A program made the position numbers and the translations under genes. A DNA stretch of 64,000 nt from Stenotrophomonas rhizophila (GTDB lineage: Bacteria > Pseudomonadota > Gammaproteobacteria > Xanthomonadales > Xanthomonadaceae), in contig NZ_CP007597.1 in assembly GCF_000661955.1 (NCBI RefSeq), positions 4,425,228-4,489,227 on the forward strand, read 5' to 3'. Every line of letters begins with the position of its first letter. Position 1 is the first letter of the stretch. The notes below the pieces were generated by a model that was given only the letters and a program-made list of their open reading frames with translations, was not told the DNA's origin and did no database searches. This document shows, piece after piece, positions 19,212-27,568 of this stretch.

Positions 19212-20323
19212 GCCTGAGCCTGGACAAGCTGCGCCTGCTGCGCCGGCAGGCCGGTGACGCTACCCCCGCGCCTGCGGGGGAGCGGACGAAGGCGACCGAG
19301 GGTGCCCCGCACGCCGCTGACACGGGCGTGGCCCCCCCCAACGAAACGGTCGGCACCGACCGTCGGTCGGCACACGCCGCCGCGCTCCCCGCCGCCGCCA
19401 ACGATGCGCGCGCACGGTCCCCCGCGCCGGCCTCGGTGTTTGCCTGGGTCGAACAGGAAATCCGCCACAAGCCCACTGGTGCGGCCAGCAGCACACCCGC
19501 AGCGCCCGCACCGGCGCTGCGCACGCCCGACGTGGGCAGCCTGCACCGGCTGCTGGGCCTGCGTGGTCGGGGCAGCGCCGCAGCGCCCGCGCCGCGCGCC
19601 AACGCGCAGGACCGCCATGTGCCCGGCGAGGAGATCGCGCCCGGGCTGTTCCTGATCGAATCGTTCCTGCCCCAGCCCATTCCCACCCAACCGCTGTCGC
19701 TGGCCTTCGCCAAGCGCGAGGGCGACCAGGTGCAGCCGCAGGACCTGATGTTCTTCGATACCGAAACCACCGGCCTGGCCGGCGGTACCGGCACCCGCGC
19801 TTTCATGATCGGCGCGGCCGACTGGCATGCCCATCCCGAACAGGGCGACGGCCTGCGCATCCGCCAGTTGTTGATGACCACCATGGCCGCCGAAACCGCA
19901 ATGCTGCGCGAGTTCGCCGGCTGGCTGCAGCCCACCACCGTGTTCTCCAGCTACAACGGCCGCTGCTACGACGCCCCGCTGCTCAAGACCCGCTACCGGC
20001 TGGCCCGCCAGCGCTGCCCGATCACCCCGCTGGACCACGTGGACCTGCTGTTCCCGACCCGCCGCCGCTACCGCGGCACCTGGGAGAACTGCCGGCTGGC
20101 CACCATCGAACGGCAGCTGCTGCAGATCGTCCGCGAAGACGACCTGCCCGGTTCGGAAGCGCCGGCGGCATGGCTGAACTACCTGCGCGGCGGCAGCGCG
20201 GTGAACCTGCGCCGCGTGGCCGAGCACAACCACCAGGACGTGGTGACGCTGTCGCTGTTGATGCTGCGGCTGGTGGCCGAGGAACAGCGCGCGCGGGAAA
20301 CGCTGGCACTGCAGGGCGAATGA
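19208..20323 (+). CDS. mrfB: DnaQ-like 3'-5' exonuclease, MrfB (YprB) type
   Basis: A 371-residue protein from a GTG start that overlaps the mrfA stop (GTGA). The DEDDh exonuclease motifs are clear: Exo I in FFDTETTGLAGGTGTRAFMIG-type sequence, Exo II in SYNGRCYDAPLLKTRY, and Exo III in AEHNHQDVVTL. Before the nuclease domain is an Ala/Pro-rich linker (about residues 18-100) that is poorly conserved in character and includes a repeat-like palindrome. With MrfA it probably forms a DNA-damage repair pair. Residue-level activity is inferred from the family. Confidence 0.86.
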   Translation: MSLSLDKLRLLRRQAGDATPAPAGERTKATEGAPHAADTGVAPPNETVGTDRRSAHAAALPAAANDARARSPAPASVFAWVEQEIRHKPTGAASSTPAAPAPALRTPDVGSLHRLLGLRGRGSAAAPAPRANAQDRHVPGEEIAPGLFLIESFLPQPIPTQPLSLAFAKREGDQVQPQDLMFFDTETTGLAGGTGTRAFMIGAADWHAHPEQGDGLRIRQLLMTTMAAETAMLREFAGWLQPTTVFSSYNGRCYDAPLLKTRYRLARQRCPITPLDHVDLLFPTRRRYRGTWENCRLATIERQLLQIVREDDLPGSEAPAAWLNYLRGGSAVNLRRVAEHNHQDVVTLSLLMLRLVAEEQRARETLALQGE

Positions 20324-20402
20324 ACGCGGCGGTGGGCTTTTGACGCGATGTGAAGCACGCACCCACCACACTGCCCGCTACTGACCCCGGGAGAAGTACC
20401 GC

Positions 20403-20723
20403 ATGCGCCTTGCCCTGTTGTTGACCCTAGGTTGTGCGTTGCCACTGGCCGCCTGCAGCCAGCCGCCGAAAACCAGCGCCCCCACGTCCGAACCCATGGC
20501 CGCCGGTGCCGACAGTGCCGCCCGCTGCGATGCGGAGAAGTTGAATGGCCTGGTGGGCCAGACCGCCAGCGAGGCGGTGCTCGCCAAAGCAGTCAAGGAC
20601 AGCGGCGCCCGCCATGCACGCGTGCTCAAGCCGGGCATGGCCATGACCATGGATTACCGCGAAGACCGCGTCAGCATCGAAGTGGACGAACAGAACAAGA
20701 TCGTCCGCGCCAACTGCGGTTGA
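20403..20723 (+). CDS. I78 family peptidase-inhibitor lipoprotein
   Basis: A 106-residue protein with a lipoprotein signal (lipobox PLAACS) and an I78-type domain: a first cysteine (RCDAEKLNGLVGQ), the ARVLKPGMAMTMDYREDRVSIE core, and a terminal CG. I78 proteins inhibit serine proteases. GGGAGAAG precedes the ATG by about 6 bases. It is the first of three I78-like lipoproteins in this window. Confidence 0.85.
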   Translation: MRLALLLTLGCALPLAACSQPPKTSAPTSEPMAAGADSAARCDAEKLNGLVGQTASEAVLAKAVKDSGARHARVLKPGMAMTMDYREDRVSIEVDEQNKIVRANCG

Positions 20724-20743
20724 TCGCGTGAGCCGATGAAGGC

Positions 20744-20773
20744 GGCGGCCTGCGTAGCGCTGCGCAGGCCGCC
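20744..20773. terminator. hairpin between convergent genes
   Basis: A perfect 11-bp GC-rich stem (GGCGGCCTGCG paired with CGCAGGCCGCC) around an 8-base loop lies between the convergent I78 and M56 genes. The T-run is poor, so termination efficiency is uncertain, but the position suits a two-way terminator. Confidence 0.5.
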
Positions 20774-20785
20774 GTTGCCGTACGG

Positions 20786-22579
20786 TCAGTCGCGCAGGCG
20801 CTCGGCCTTGCCGCTGGACAGTGCCTGGTCGATCGCCGCGCGCACGTCACGTGCGGCGCGGGCCGAGGCCAGGCTCTGCTGCTGCGCCAGGCGCGCCTGC
20901 TCGCGGCCAAGTTCGGCCTGTTCGCGGGCCACCCGGGCCAGCTGCTGCGCATCCACGGCCTTGGCAGAGGCCTTGCGCGCCTGACGTGCCGCCTGGTTGG
21001 CCTCGGCGGCCGCGTCCAGGGTGGCGTGCTGCGCGGCCGCGTGGGTCACCGCGTCCACATCCAGATGCGCCATGACGTCGGCGGTGACCTGCATGCTCAC
21101 CCTGGCCATCTGCTCGCCGATCTCCGATTGGCGATCGCCCAGGTCCGCCTGCGCGTCGCCCAGTGCGGCCACTTCGCTCTGGCTGCGTCCCAGCTGCCGC
21201 AGCACGGCCGGATCGCGGATCAGGTAGCGGGCCTGCCCGCGCCGTACCCACAGCACCGGTTCGCCATCGCGGGCATCGCGCCGCGCCTGCTTGAGGTCGG
21301 CCACCGAGGCATTCACGAAGTTGTCGCCATCCCCCATCAGTACGAAGGCCTGCGCCGGTTGCCGGGACAGCGTGAGCTGGCCGTGGGTGACCAGCGGCAT
21401 GCCATCGTCCAGCGCCTGCGGTGAGGCCGGCGCACGGGGTGCCTGCGGTGCCATCGGCGGTGCCGGCGGCGCAGGGACCGCCATCGGTTCCGGGGCCGGG
21501 ACCGGCGCGGAGGGCGCGGGCGGCGGCGTGGCCGGGGCGTGCGGTGCAGCCGGTGGCGGCGGCGGCGCGGGGGGTGCAACCGCCGCCACCAGCCGCAGCG
21601 GCGCGACACCCACCAGCACGAACACCGCGGTGATCGCCATGGCCGCCATGCGCGGGAAACGACGGGTCTGCTGCAGGCTCAGCAGGCGACGCTTGAGGCT
21701 GCGGAAGTTCGGCGACGCACTGGCCACACCCACCGCCGGGCGCGGGGCCACGCCCAGCTGCACCAGCAACCGGCCGTAGTCGTGCCGGCAGTGACCATGC
21801 CCGGCCACCACCGCACCATCGCAGGCTTCTTCGCGGGCCAGCGCATATTCGCGGGCCGCCAGATGCACCAGCGGATGGAAGAAGAACAGGTGCTGCGCCA
21901 ACGCAGGCAGCAAGCCCCACCACAGGTCGCGGCGCTGCAGGTGCACCAGCTCGTGGGTCAGTGCCATGTCCAGGTCATCGGCGGCCATCGCCGGCAGTTC
22001 CCGCGCTGGCAGCAGCAGCACGGCACGCCATGGTCCGATCAGCTGCGGCGAGCGGATCTGCGCGGAGATCTTCAAGGCGGGCGCGCGGCGCAGACCGTGT
22101 GCTTCGGCCGCCAGCTGCAATGCGTCCTGCAGCGAGGCATCGGTGCACTCCACTGCATCGCGTACCAGCGCGCGGCTGTGGCGATAGCCACGCAGGCTGT
22201 GCAGCAGCATCACCAGCACACCCGCCGCCCACATCGCCAGCAGCACGGCAGGCCACGACCACAGCACCGAGGCCGGCGCCGCCATCGAAACCGTGTCGGC
22301 GGCCAAAGGTGCCACCGCAACGGCGGTGTCCATGGCAGGCAGTGCGATCACCTGCGTGGTCTGCGCCACGGGCGCGGGCAACACCGCCAGCTCCAGCGGA
22401 CTGCTCCAGACCAGGCCCAGTACCGCCTGCAGGGCCACCAGCCACCACAAACGCACCCGCGTGGACGGCGGCAGGCCCGGCAGCAGCCGGCACACGCCCC
22501 ACACCAGGCCCACCAGCACCGCGCTCTGCACGCTGGTCCAGCCCAGCCGCACCAGCAGTTCCATCATCAGCGTCTCCAT
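20786..22579 (-). CDS. M56 (BlaR1-like) membrane metallopeptidase
   Basis: A 597-residue protein. Several N-terminal helices surround a cytoplasmic zinc-peptidase domain with HELVH (about residues 209-213) and the downstream EACDGAVV segment. This is the M56/BlaR1 peptidase, which cleaves a BlaI-type repressor on signalling. The C-terminal part lacks the penicillin-binding sensor of true BlaR1. It has instead a long Pro/Ala-rich tract (about 330-390) and an Ala/Gln/Arg-rich, probably coiled-coil tail. It starts 3 bp after the blaI-like gene. Confidence 0.88.
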   Translation of the reverse strand: METLMMELLVRLGWTSVQSAVLVGLVWGVCRLLPGLPPSTRVRLWWLVALQAVLGLVWSSPLELAVLPAPVAQTTQVIALPAMDTAVAVAPLAADTVSMAAPASVLWSWPAVLLAMWAAGVLVMLLHSLRGYRHSRALVRDAVECTDASLQDALQLAAEAHGLRRAPALKISAQIRSPQLIGPWRAVLLLPARELPAMAADDLDMALTHELVHLQRRDLWWGLLPALAQHLFFFHPLVHLAAREYALAREEACDGAVVAGHGHCRHDYGRLLVQLGVAPRPAVGVASASPNFRSLKRRLLSLQQTRRFPRMAAMAITAVFVLVGVAPLRLVAAVAPPAPPPPPAAPHAPATPPPAPSAPVPAPEPMAVPAPPAPPMAPQAPRAPASPQALDDGMPLVTHGQLTLSRQPAQAFVLMGDGDNFVNASVADLKQARRDARDGEPVLWVRRGQARYLIRDPAVLRQLGRSQSEVAALGDAQADLGDRQSEIGEQMARVSMQVTADVMAHLDVDAVTHAAAQHATLDAAAEANQAARQARKASAKAVDAQQLARVAREQAELGREQARLAQQQSLASARAARDVRAAIDQALSSGKAERLRD

Positions 22580-22582
22580 GGC

Positions 22583-22969
22583 TCAGCCCTCCCGCTTGCG
22601 TGACTGCAACTGCGCGACCAGCGCTTCCAGCTCGGCCAGTTCCTGGTCGCTGACCTCGGCCTTGTGCGACATGAAGGCCACGAACGGCGACACCGAGCCC
22701 TGCAGGGTCTTTTCCACGAAGCTGGCCACGGCGCCCTGCACCACGCTGTCCTGGCCGCTGGTGGCGGCATAGCGGTACACGCCCTGCACCTGCTTGCGCT
22801 GCAGGTAGGCCTTGCCGCGCAGGCGCTCCATCATGGTCAGCACGGTCGAACGGGCCAGCCCGCGCTCCTCGCCAAACCCCGCCGCCACTTCACCGACGGT
22901 GGCGCCGCCCTGTTCTGCTACGTACTGCAACAGGGCCAGTTCCTGGTCCCCGATGGTTTTGCCGCGCAT
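22583..22969 (-). CDS. blaI: BlaI/MecI family transcriptional repressor
   Basis: A 128-residue winged-helix repressor of the BlaI/MecI/CopY family (residues 1-75 hold the helix-turn-helix, including LARSTVLTMMERLRGKAYL). The C-terminal half is the dimerisation part, where BlaR1-type peptidases cut. GGAG lies 7-10 bases before the ATG. It forms an operon with the M56 peptidase and is divergent from the serine hydrolase. Two operator palindromes in the intergenic region suggest it controls both directions. Confidence 0.92.
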   Translation of the reverse strand: MRGKTIGDQELALLQYVAEQGGATVGEVAAGFGEERGLARSTVLTMMERLRGKAYLQRKQVQGVYRYAATSGQDSVVQGAVASFVEKTLQGSVSPFVAFMSHKAEVSDQELAELEALVAQLQSRKREG

Positions 22970-22981
22970 GACACACTCCGA

Positions 22982-22999
22982 TGACTACACGTGTCGTCA
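22982..22999. promoter_or_regulatory. BlaI-type operator 1
   Basis: An 18-bp near-perfect palindrome, TGACTACA CG TGTCGTCA, 12 bp upstream of the blaI start. It has the TACAnnTGT core and dyad form of BlaI/MecI operators. Confidence 0.75.
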
Positions 23000-23008
23000 C
23001 CGTGCCAG

Positions 23009-23026
23009 TGACTACAACTGTCGTCA
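23009..23026. promoter_or_regulatory. BlaI-type operator 2
   Basis: A second 18-bp palindrome, TGACTACA AC TGTCGTCA, 27 bp centre to centre from the first (about 2.5 helical turns). Two sites in the divergent region suggest joint control of the blaI operon and the hydrolase gene. Confidence 0.75.
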
Positions 23027-23171
23027 AGTGCCGGACGGCGCGCGCCGACGAACGGTCGCCTGCGCGCCGGTTAAACCTTTTCGCCCGCCGCCGCATCCAA
23101 GCCCGCGAGCCCGGACTGTCCGCCGCTCCACCGGCGCGCGGCGACCGGTGCACCCGCCCAAGGAAAGCTGC

Positions 23172-24317
23172 ATGCGTTTCAGTGCCCTCCGCACCCCCGT
23201 CCTGTTGGCCGCGCTCGCAGTGCCCTTGGCGTGTTTCGCCGCTCCCTCCGCCGCCTGGGATCCCGCCAACGCGCAGGCCCGCCGGTTCGTGCAGGACACG
23301 ATGCAGGCCAGGCGCATTCCGGGCCTTCAGGTCGCGGTGGTCAAGGACGGCCAGCTGGTGCTGTCCGAGGCCTATGGACTGGCCAATGTCGAGAACGGCG
23401 TGGCCGCCACGCGCGACACGCGTTTCCCGCTCAACTCGGCCACCAAGTCCTTTACCGGGGTCGCGATGGCGCAGCTGGCCCAGGCCGGGCGTGTGGATCT
23501 GCAGGCACCGGTGTCGCGCTACCTGGATGATCTGCCGCCGGCGTGGGGCAAGGTGCAGGTGCGCCAGCTGCTCGCCCATACCTCCGGTCTGCCGGACATC
23601 CTCGATGCGCAGGGCCTGCTGGGCGGCGGCACCGAAGAGCAGGCGTGGACGCAGGTGACCGCCCTGCCGGTGGAAGCAGCGCCGGGGGAGCGCTTCCGGT
23701 ACAACCAGACCAACTACGTGCTGCTGGCGCGGATCATCGCCAGGCAGGCCGGCATGCCGTATCCGCAGTACATGGCCAGGCATCAGTTCGACGTGGTGGG
23801 CATGCCACGCACCACCTTCGGCGACAGTTACGACCTGGTCGCCGACGCGGCCACCATCTACAGCTGGTTCCCCCGCAAGACCGACGCCGCCGATGCACCG
23901 CAACGGCTGTCGCACTGGTTCTACGACCTGTCACCGGGTCTGTGGGCCGGTGCGGGCATGCTCACCACCGCCGACGAGGTGGGCCGCTGGATCATCGCGC
24001 TGTCGCAGGGGCAATTGCTCAGGCCGGACGGCGTGCGCCGCATGTGGACACCGGAACGCCTGAACAACGGTGAGCCCGGCGCCTGGTCGGCCGGCTGGCC
24101 CATCATGGGCACGGCCCCGGACCTGCAGGTCGGCGGCATGGGCGGCGCACGCGCGGCGTTCATCGTCTATCCCGAACGCCGGCTGGCGGTGGTCGTGTTG
24201 ACCAACCTGGTCGGTGCCAACCCGCAGGACTTCATCGCCCCGATCGCCGCGTTCTACGGCGCTGTGCCCACCACCGATGCCAGCCGGCCATCGACGAAGC
24301 GCACGGCAACCCCGTAG
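23172..24317 (+). CDS. beta-lactamase-fold serine hydrolase (S12/class C type)
   Basis: A 381-residue exported protein (signal peptide ending PLACFAAPS). It has the serine beta-lactamase/DD-peptidase fold: the SxxK motif is SATK within NSATKSFTG, the tyrosine motif is in RYNQTNY, and a GGMGG segment sits where the KTG motif is expected. This type includes esterases and peptidases as well as beta-lactamases, so antibiotic activity cannot be assumed. The ATG at 23172 has AGGAAAG upstream; longer frames would run through the operators. It is divergent from blaI. Confidence 0.85.
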   Translation: MRFSALRTPVLLAALAVPLACFAAPSAAWDPANAQARRFVQDTMQARRIPGLQVAVVKDGQLVLSEAYGLANVENGVAATRDTRFPLNSATKSFTGVAMAQLAQAGRVDLQAPVSRYLDDLPPAWGKVQVRQLLAHTSGLPDILDAQGLLGGGTEEQAWTQVTALPVEAAPGERFRYNQTNYVLLARIIARQAGMPYPQYMARHQFDVVGMPRTTFGDSYDLVADAATIYSWFPRKTDAADAPQRLSHWFYDLSPGLWAGAGMLTTADEVGRWIIALSQGQLLRPDGVRRMWTPERLNNGEPGAWSAGWPIMGTAPDLQVGGMGGARAAFIVYPERRLAVVVLTNLVGANPQDFIAPIAAFYGAVPTTDASRPSTKRTATP

Positions 24318-24652
24318 GTCCGCGTCGGCGAGGTGAACTGGAGCGTCAGCGCCTGGCGCTGCCGCGTGCAGGAACTGCGCAGGCCCAGAAACCCCGAGCG
24401 CGCACCGATCTGATCATTGATCTGCCGTACCTGCTCCGGCGGCAGCGCCACGTCGTTGACCGTGAACGCCGTCACCGGCACGGCCTGCCCCGCCTCCACG
24501 GTGATGTCAAAGCGACTGTCACCGCAGTGCAGCTGGTGGCGGGAGACGTAGTGCGTGGCCGTCACACCGTCCTCGGTGGTTATCGACGTCAGCGGCGCGG
24601 CGGCCACGCCCGCCAGCAGCAGTCCCAATCCGGTTGCGGCGGCGACACCCAT
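24254..24652 (-). CDS. small exported protein, unknown function
   Basis: A 132-residue protein. The ATG at 24652 has AAGGAG seven bases upstream, so it is preferred over a GTG ten codons earlier. Residues 1-20 form a signal peptide. Two cysteines could form a disulfide. No family was recognised. Its 3' end overlaps the convergent hydrolase gene by 64 bp. Confidence 0.65.
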   Translation of the reverse strand: MGVAAATGLGLLLAGVAAAPLTSITTEDGVTATHYVSRHQLHCGDSRFDITVEAGQAVPVTAFTVNDVALPPEQVRQINDQIGARSGFLGLRSSCTRQRQALTLQFTSPTRTYGVAVRFVDGRLASVVGTAP

Positions 24653-24749
24653 CGTTGCACTCCTTGTCCATGTCCGTCCCACTCCACCCCACCGGCGGCT
24701 GACGCGGCGTAGATCGCGCGCGTCAGCCTGCCGTGCTACCGCGCCGCGC

Positions 24750-25859
24750 TCAGCCGCGCGGCCCGCCCATCACCGGCAGGATCACCCCGCTGATATAGCT
24801 GGCGGTCACCGGCGAGGCAAGGAACACGTACGCCGGGGACAACTCCTCCGGCTGCGCCGGGCGGCCCATGTCGCTGTCCTTGCCGAACTCGGCCACGTCG
24901 GCGGCCTGTTTGTCGGCCGGGTTGAGCGGTGTCCAGACCGGGCCCGGCGCCACCGCGTTGACCCGGATCCCGCGCGGCAGCAGCTGGCTGGCCAGCGCCT
25001 TGGTGAAGGCATGGATGGCGCCCTTGGTGGCCGAGTAGTCGATCAGGGCCTTGCTGCCGAACAGGCCGGTCTCCGACCCCGTGTTGATGATGCAGTCGCC
25101 TTCCTGCAGGTGCGGCAGCACCGCGCGGGCCATCTGGATATAGCCGCCGATGTTGGTCTGCAGGGTTTCCTGCAGGTGCGCGTCCTCGAGGTCTTCCAGG
25201 CGCTCGCAATGCAGCTGGAAGGCGGCATTGTTGACCAGGATATCGATCCCGCCGAAGGCCTTGGCCACCTGCTTGACCGCCTTGGTGCAGAACGCGGGAT
25301 CACGCACATCACCGGCGATCACCAGGCAGCGGCCGCCTTCGGCTTCCACATGCTGGCGCGTCACCTTGGCGTCGGCCGCTTCGTCCAGGTGCAGCACGGC
25401 CACGTCGGCGCCTTCGCGGGCAAACAGCACGGCCACCGCGCGGCCGATGCCCGAATCGGCGCCGGTGATGATCGCGCGCTTGCCGGCAAGCTTGCCGCTG
25501 CCCTTGTAGTCAGGGGCAAGGAAGCGCGGCGCCAGCGCCAGTTCGTGCTCATTGCCCGGCTTGGCGATCTGCTGCGCCGGCATCGTCTCCGGCTGCTTGC
25601 GCGCGCCGGCCTGGGTGGCCTTCTTGGTCGCCTTCTTCGCCACCTGCTTCTTGGCGGCCTGCTTGGCTACGCGTGCATCCTTGGCCTTCTCCTGGTCCTG
25701 CAGGCGACGCTGGCGCGCGGCCACGCGGGCGGCGCGCGGGTCCTTCGCCGCCGCCTTGCGGGTGGCGGTCTTCACCACCGGCGTGCGCTCGGCCAGGGGT
25801 TTGGCGGCCTTGTCAGCGGCGGCGGGCGAGGTGGGCGTGCGAGTCTTGCGGGTGGCCAT
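24750..25859 (-). CDS. SDR family oxidoreductase with Lys/Ala-rich N-terminal tail
   Basis: A 369-residue protein; AAAGGAG before the ATG at 25859 decides the start. The first 90 or so residues are rich in Lys, Ala and Arg (for example AKKQVAKKATKKATQAG), like histone H1 tails. From about 125 a typical short-chain dehydrogenase follows: NAD(P) motif TGADSGIG, NNAA, and catalytic Ser with YSATK. The enzyme part resembles the YghA/glucose-dehydrogenase-like SDRs. The substrate is unknown. The basic tail might bind nucleic acid or membranes; this is inference. Confidence 0.87.
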   Translation of the reverse strand: MATRKTRTPTSPAAADKAAKPLAERTPVVKTATRKAAAKDPRAARVAARQRRLQDQEKAKDARVAKQAAKKQVAKKATKKATQAGARKQPETMPAQQIAKPGNEHELALAPRFLAPDYKGSGKLAGKRAIITGADSGIGRAVAVLFAREGADVAVLHLDEAADAKVTRQHVEAEGGRCLVIAGDVRDPAFCTKAVKQVAKAFGGIDILVNNAAFQLHCERLEDLEDAHLQETLQTNIGGYIQMARAVLPHLQEGDCIINTGSETGLFGSKALIDYSATKGAIHAFTKALASQLLPRGIRVNAVAPGPVWTPLNPADKQAADVAEFGKDSDMGRPAQPEELSPAYVFLASPVTASYISGVILPVMGGPRG

Positions 25860-26016
25860 CTGCGGCTCCTTTGCGAAAGCGTTCAAGTGCACAGGCAGTG
25901 TGGCCAACTGCGCGGCCACGCAAAGTGAGTGCGATGTGGGCAATCCGTGCAGGCTTCATCCGCTGCATACGTCAAACGCGGCACGCTGCAGGCCGGAAAT
26001 CCTGCTGGAGTCACCC

Positions 26017-26358
26017 ATGTACCGCACCCTTTTCGCGGCGGCCGCCCTGGCCACCCTTTCCGCCTGCAGCAGCACCCCGGTGGCGCAGGTGCAACCCATC
26101 GACGGGGTGATCTCCGGCCAGTGCCACGTAGACAAAGTGCGCGGTGCGGTGGGCCTGGCCGCATCGGCGGCCACCATCGAGCGCGCCCGCGTGGACAGCG
26201 ACAGCCTGCAGGTGAACGTGGTGCGCGGGCAGCGCGCCGAGAGCGGCCCCACCGCCAGTGGCGCGGCCAACCCGACCCCGGGCGCGCAAACCGGCGGCGA
26301 GCGTTTGACCATCGAAACCGGCCGCACCAACAACATCACCGCGCTCTACTGCGGCTGA
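26017..26358 (+). CDS. lipoprotein, divergent I78-like
   Basis: A 113-residue protein with a lipoprotein signal (ATLSACSS) and GGAG before the ATG. The mature part has a cysteine near the start (GQCHVDKVRGAVG), a middle resembling the I78 core, and a terminal YCG, matching the layout of the two clearer I78 proteins nearby. The core is more divergent, so protease inhibition is less certain. It converges with the topoisomerase gene, with 9 bp between the stops. Confidence 0.65.
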   Translation: MYRTLFAAAALATLSACSSTPVAQVQPIDGVISGQCHVDKVRGAVGLAASAATIERARVDSDSLQVNVVRGQRAESGPTASGAANPTPGAQTGGERLTIETGRTNNITALYCG

Positions 26359-26367
26359 TGGACCCGC

Positions 26368-27432
26368 TCAGGCCGCCCGCGCGCGCTTGACCGTGCGCCG
26401 TGCGGCCTTGAGCACCTTCAACGTCGCCTGCTCCCACTGCCGCTCGCCGCGCAGGCCTGCCAGCGCCTTCAGCGAGCCGGCGCGCCAGCCGTCGAACACG
26501 CACGGATCGATGTAGGACTTTCTGCACACCGACGGCGTATTGCCCAGCAGGGTCGCCACCTCGCACACCACCTGCTTCTGCAACCCCGCAAGCGCACGTT
26601 CGCTGGACGGTTCGGGCAGCTCGGTGATGGCCAACTGGCGGATGGCTTCCAGCGTCCCGCCCCAGGTCCGGAAATCCTTGGCACTGAAATCCTCGCCCAT
26701 CGCGTCGTGCAGGTACTCGTTGACCATGCCCGAATCCACCGGCTGCACCGCCCCCTCGTCATCGCGGTACTGGAACAGCGCCTGCCCGGGCAGCTGCTGG
26801 CAGCCACGGATCAGCGTCACCAGGCGGCGATCATCCACGTCCACCTCGTGCGCCTGTCCAGACTTGCCACGGAAGCGCATCTGCGCACGCCCGCCCTTGA
26901 CCAGCGCCAGGTGCCGGTTGCGCAGCGTGGTCAACCCGTAGGACCGGTTGTCGCGGGCGTATACCTCGTTGCCCACCCGCACCAGCGTCTGCGCCAGCAG
27001 CGCGACCACAATGGCCAGCACCTTGTCGCGCGGGAAGCCGGTCAGCTTCAGGTCGCGCCGCAGGCGGCGGCGCAGCACGGGCAGCGCAGTGCCGAAGGCG
27101 ATGATGCGGTCGAACTTGCCGTCGCCGCGCACCCGCGCCCAGTCGGCGTGGTAGCGGTACTGCTTGCGCCCGCGCGCATCGCGGCCGGTAGCCTGCAGGT
27201 GGCCATTGGGCAGCGCGCAGATCCACACGTCGGTGTAGGCCGGCGGAATCGCCAGCGCGCGGATCCGGGCCAGGGTGGCGGCATCGCGCACCGCCGCGCC
27301 GTCGGCGTCGCGGTAGCTGAAGCCCTTGCCGGCACGGCGCCGCTGCAGGCCCGGCATTTCATCGCTGACATAGCGCAGGCCGGCCTCGCGGGCGGCGGCG
27401 ACTTCGGGGGTGACGCGACGGCTGGGGCTCAT
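26368..27432 (-). CDS. DNA topoisomerase IB
   Basis: A 354-residue enzyme of the poxvirus-like topoisomerase IB family, which relaxes supercoils through a 3'-phosphotyrosine. Visible features are the RDARGRKQYRYHADW segment of the core, a conserved catalytic region (VGNEVYARDNRSYGLTTLR), and the active-site tyrosine at about residue 307 in CRKSYIDPCVF. The ATG at 27432 is chosen; a GTG 22 codons upstream adds only a low-complexity extension. Confidence 0.92.
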   Translation of the reverse strand: MSPSRRVTPEVAAAREAGLRYVSDEMPGLQRRRAGKGFSYRDADGAAVRDAATLARIRALAIPPAYTDVWICALPNGHLQATGRDARGRKQYRYHADWARVRGDGKFDRIIAFGTALPVLRRRLRRDLKLTGFPRDKVLAIVVALLAQTLVRVGNEVYARDNRSYGLTTLRNRHLALVKGGRAQMRFRGKSGQAHEVDVDDRRLVTLIRGCQQLPGQALFQYRDDEGAVQPVDSGMVNEYLHDAMGEDFSAKDFRTWGGTLEAIRQLAITELPEPSSERALAGLQKQVVCEVATLLGNTPSVCRKSYIDPCVFDGWRAGSLKALAGLRGERQWEQATLKVLKAARRTVKRARAA

Positions 27433-27568
27433 CGGAGGACGCGGCGGTAAGGGCCTGCAGTGATACCCGGTACGGGTGCGAGGGCGCGTCAATAACACAA
27501 CACGAACACCTCACGCCCCGCTTGGCGATATCCTCCAAGGTTTCCCTGGTTCGATGTCTGGAGTCTCG

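Noticed and set aside
22812..23171. Longer N-terminus for the serine hydrolase
   Set aside because: The extension would cover blaI on the other strand and both operators; a ribosome site and signal peptide support 23172.
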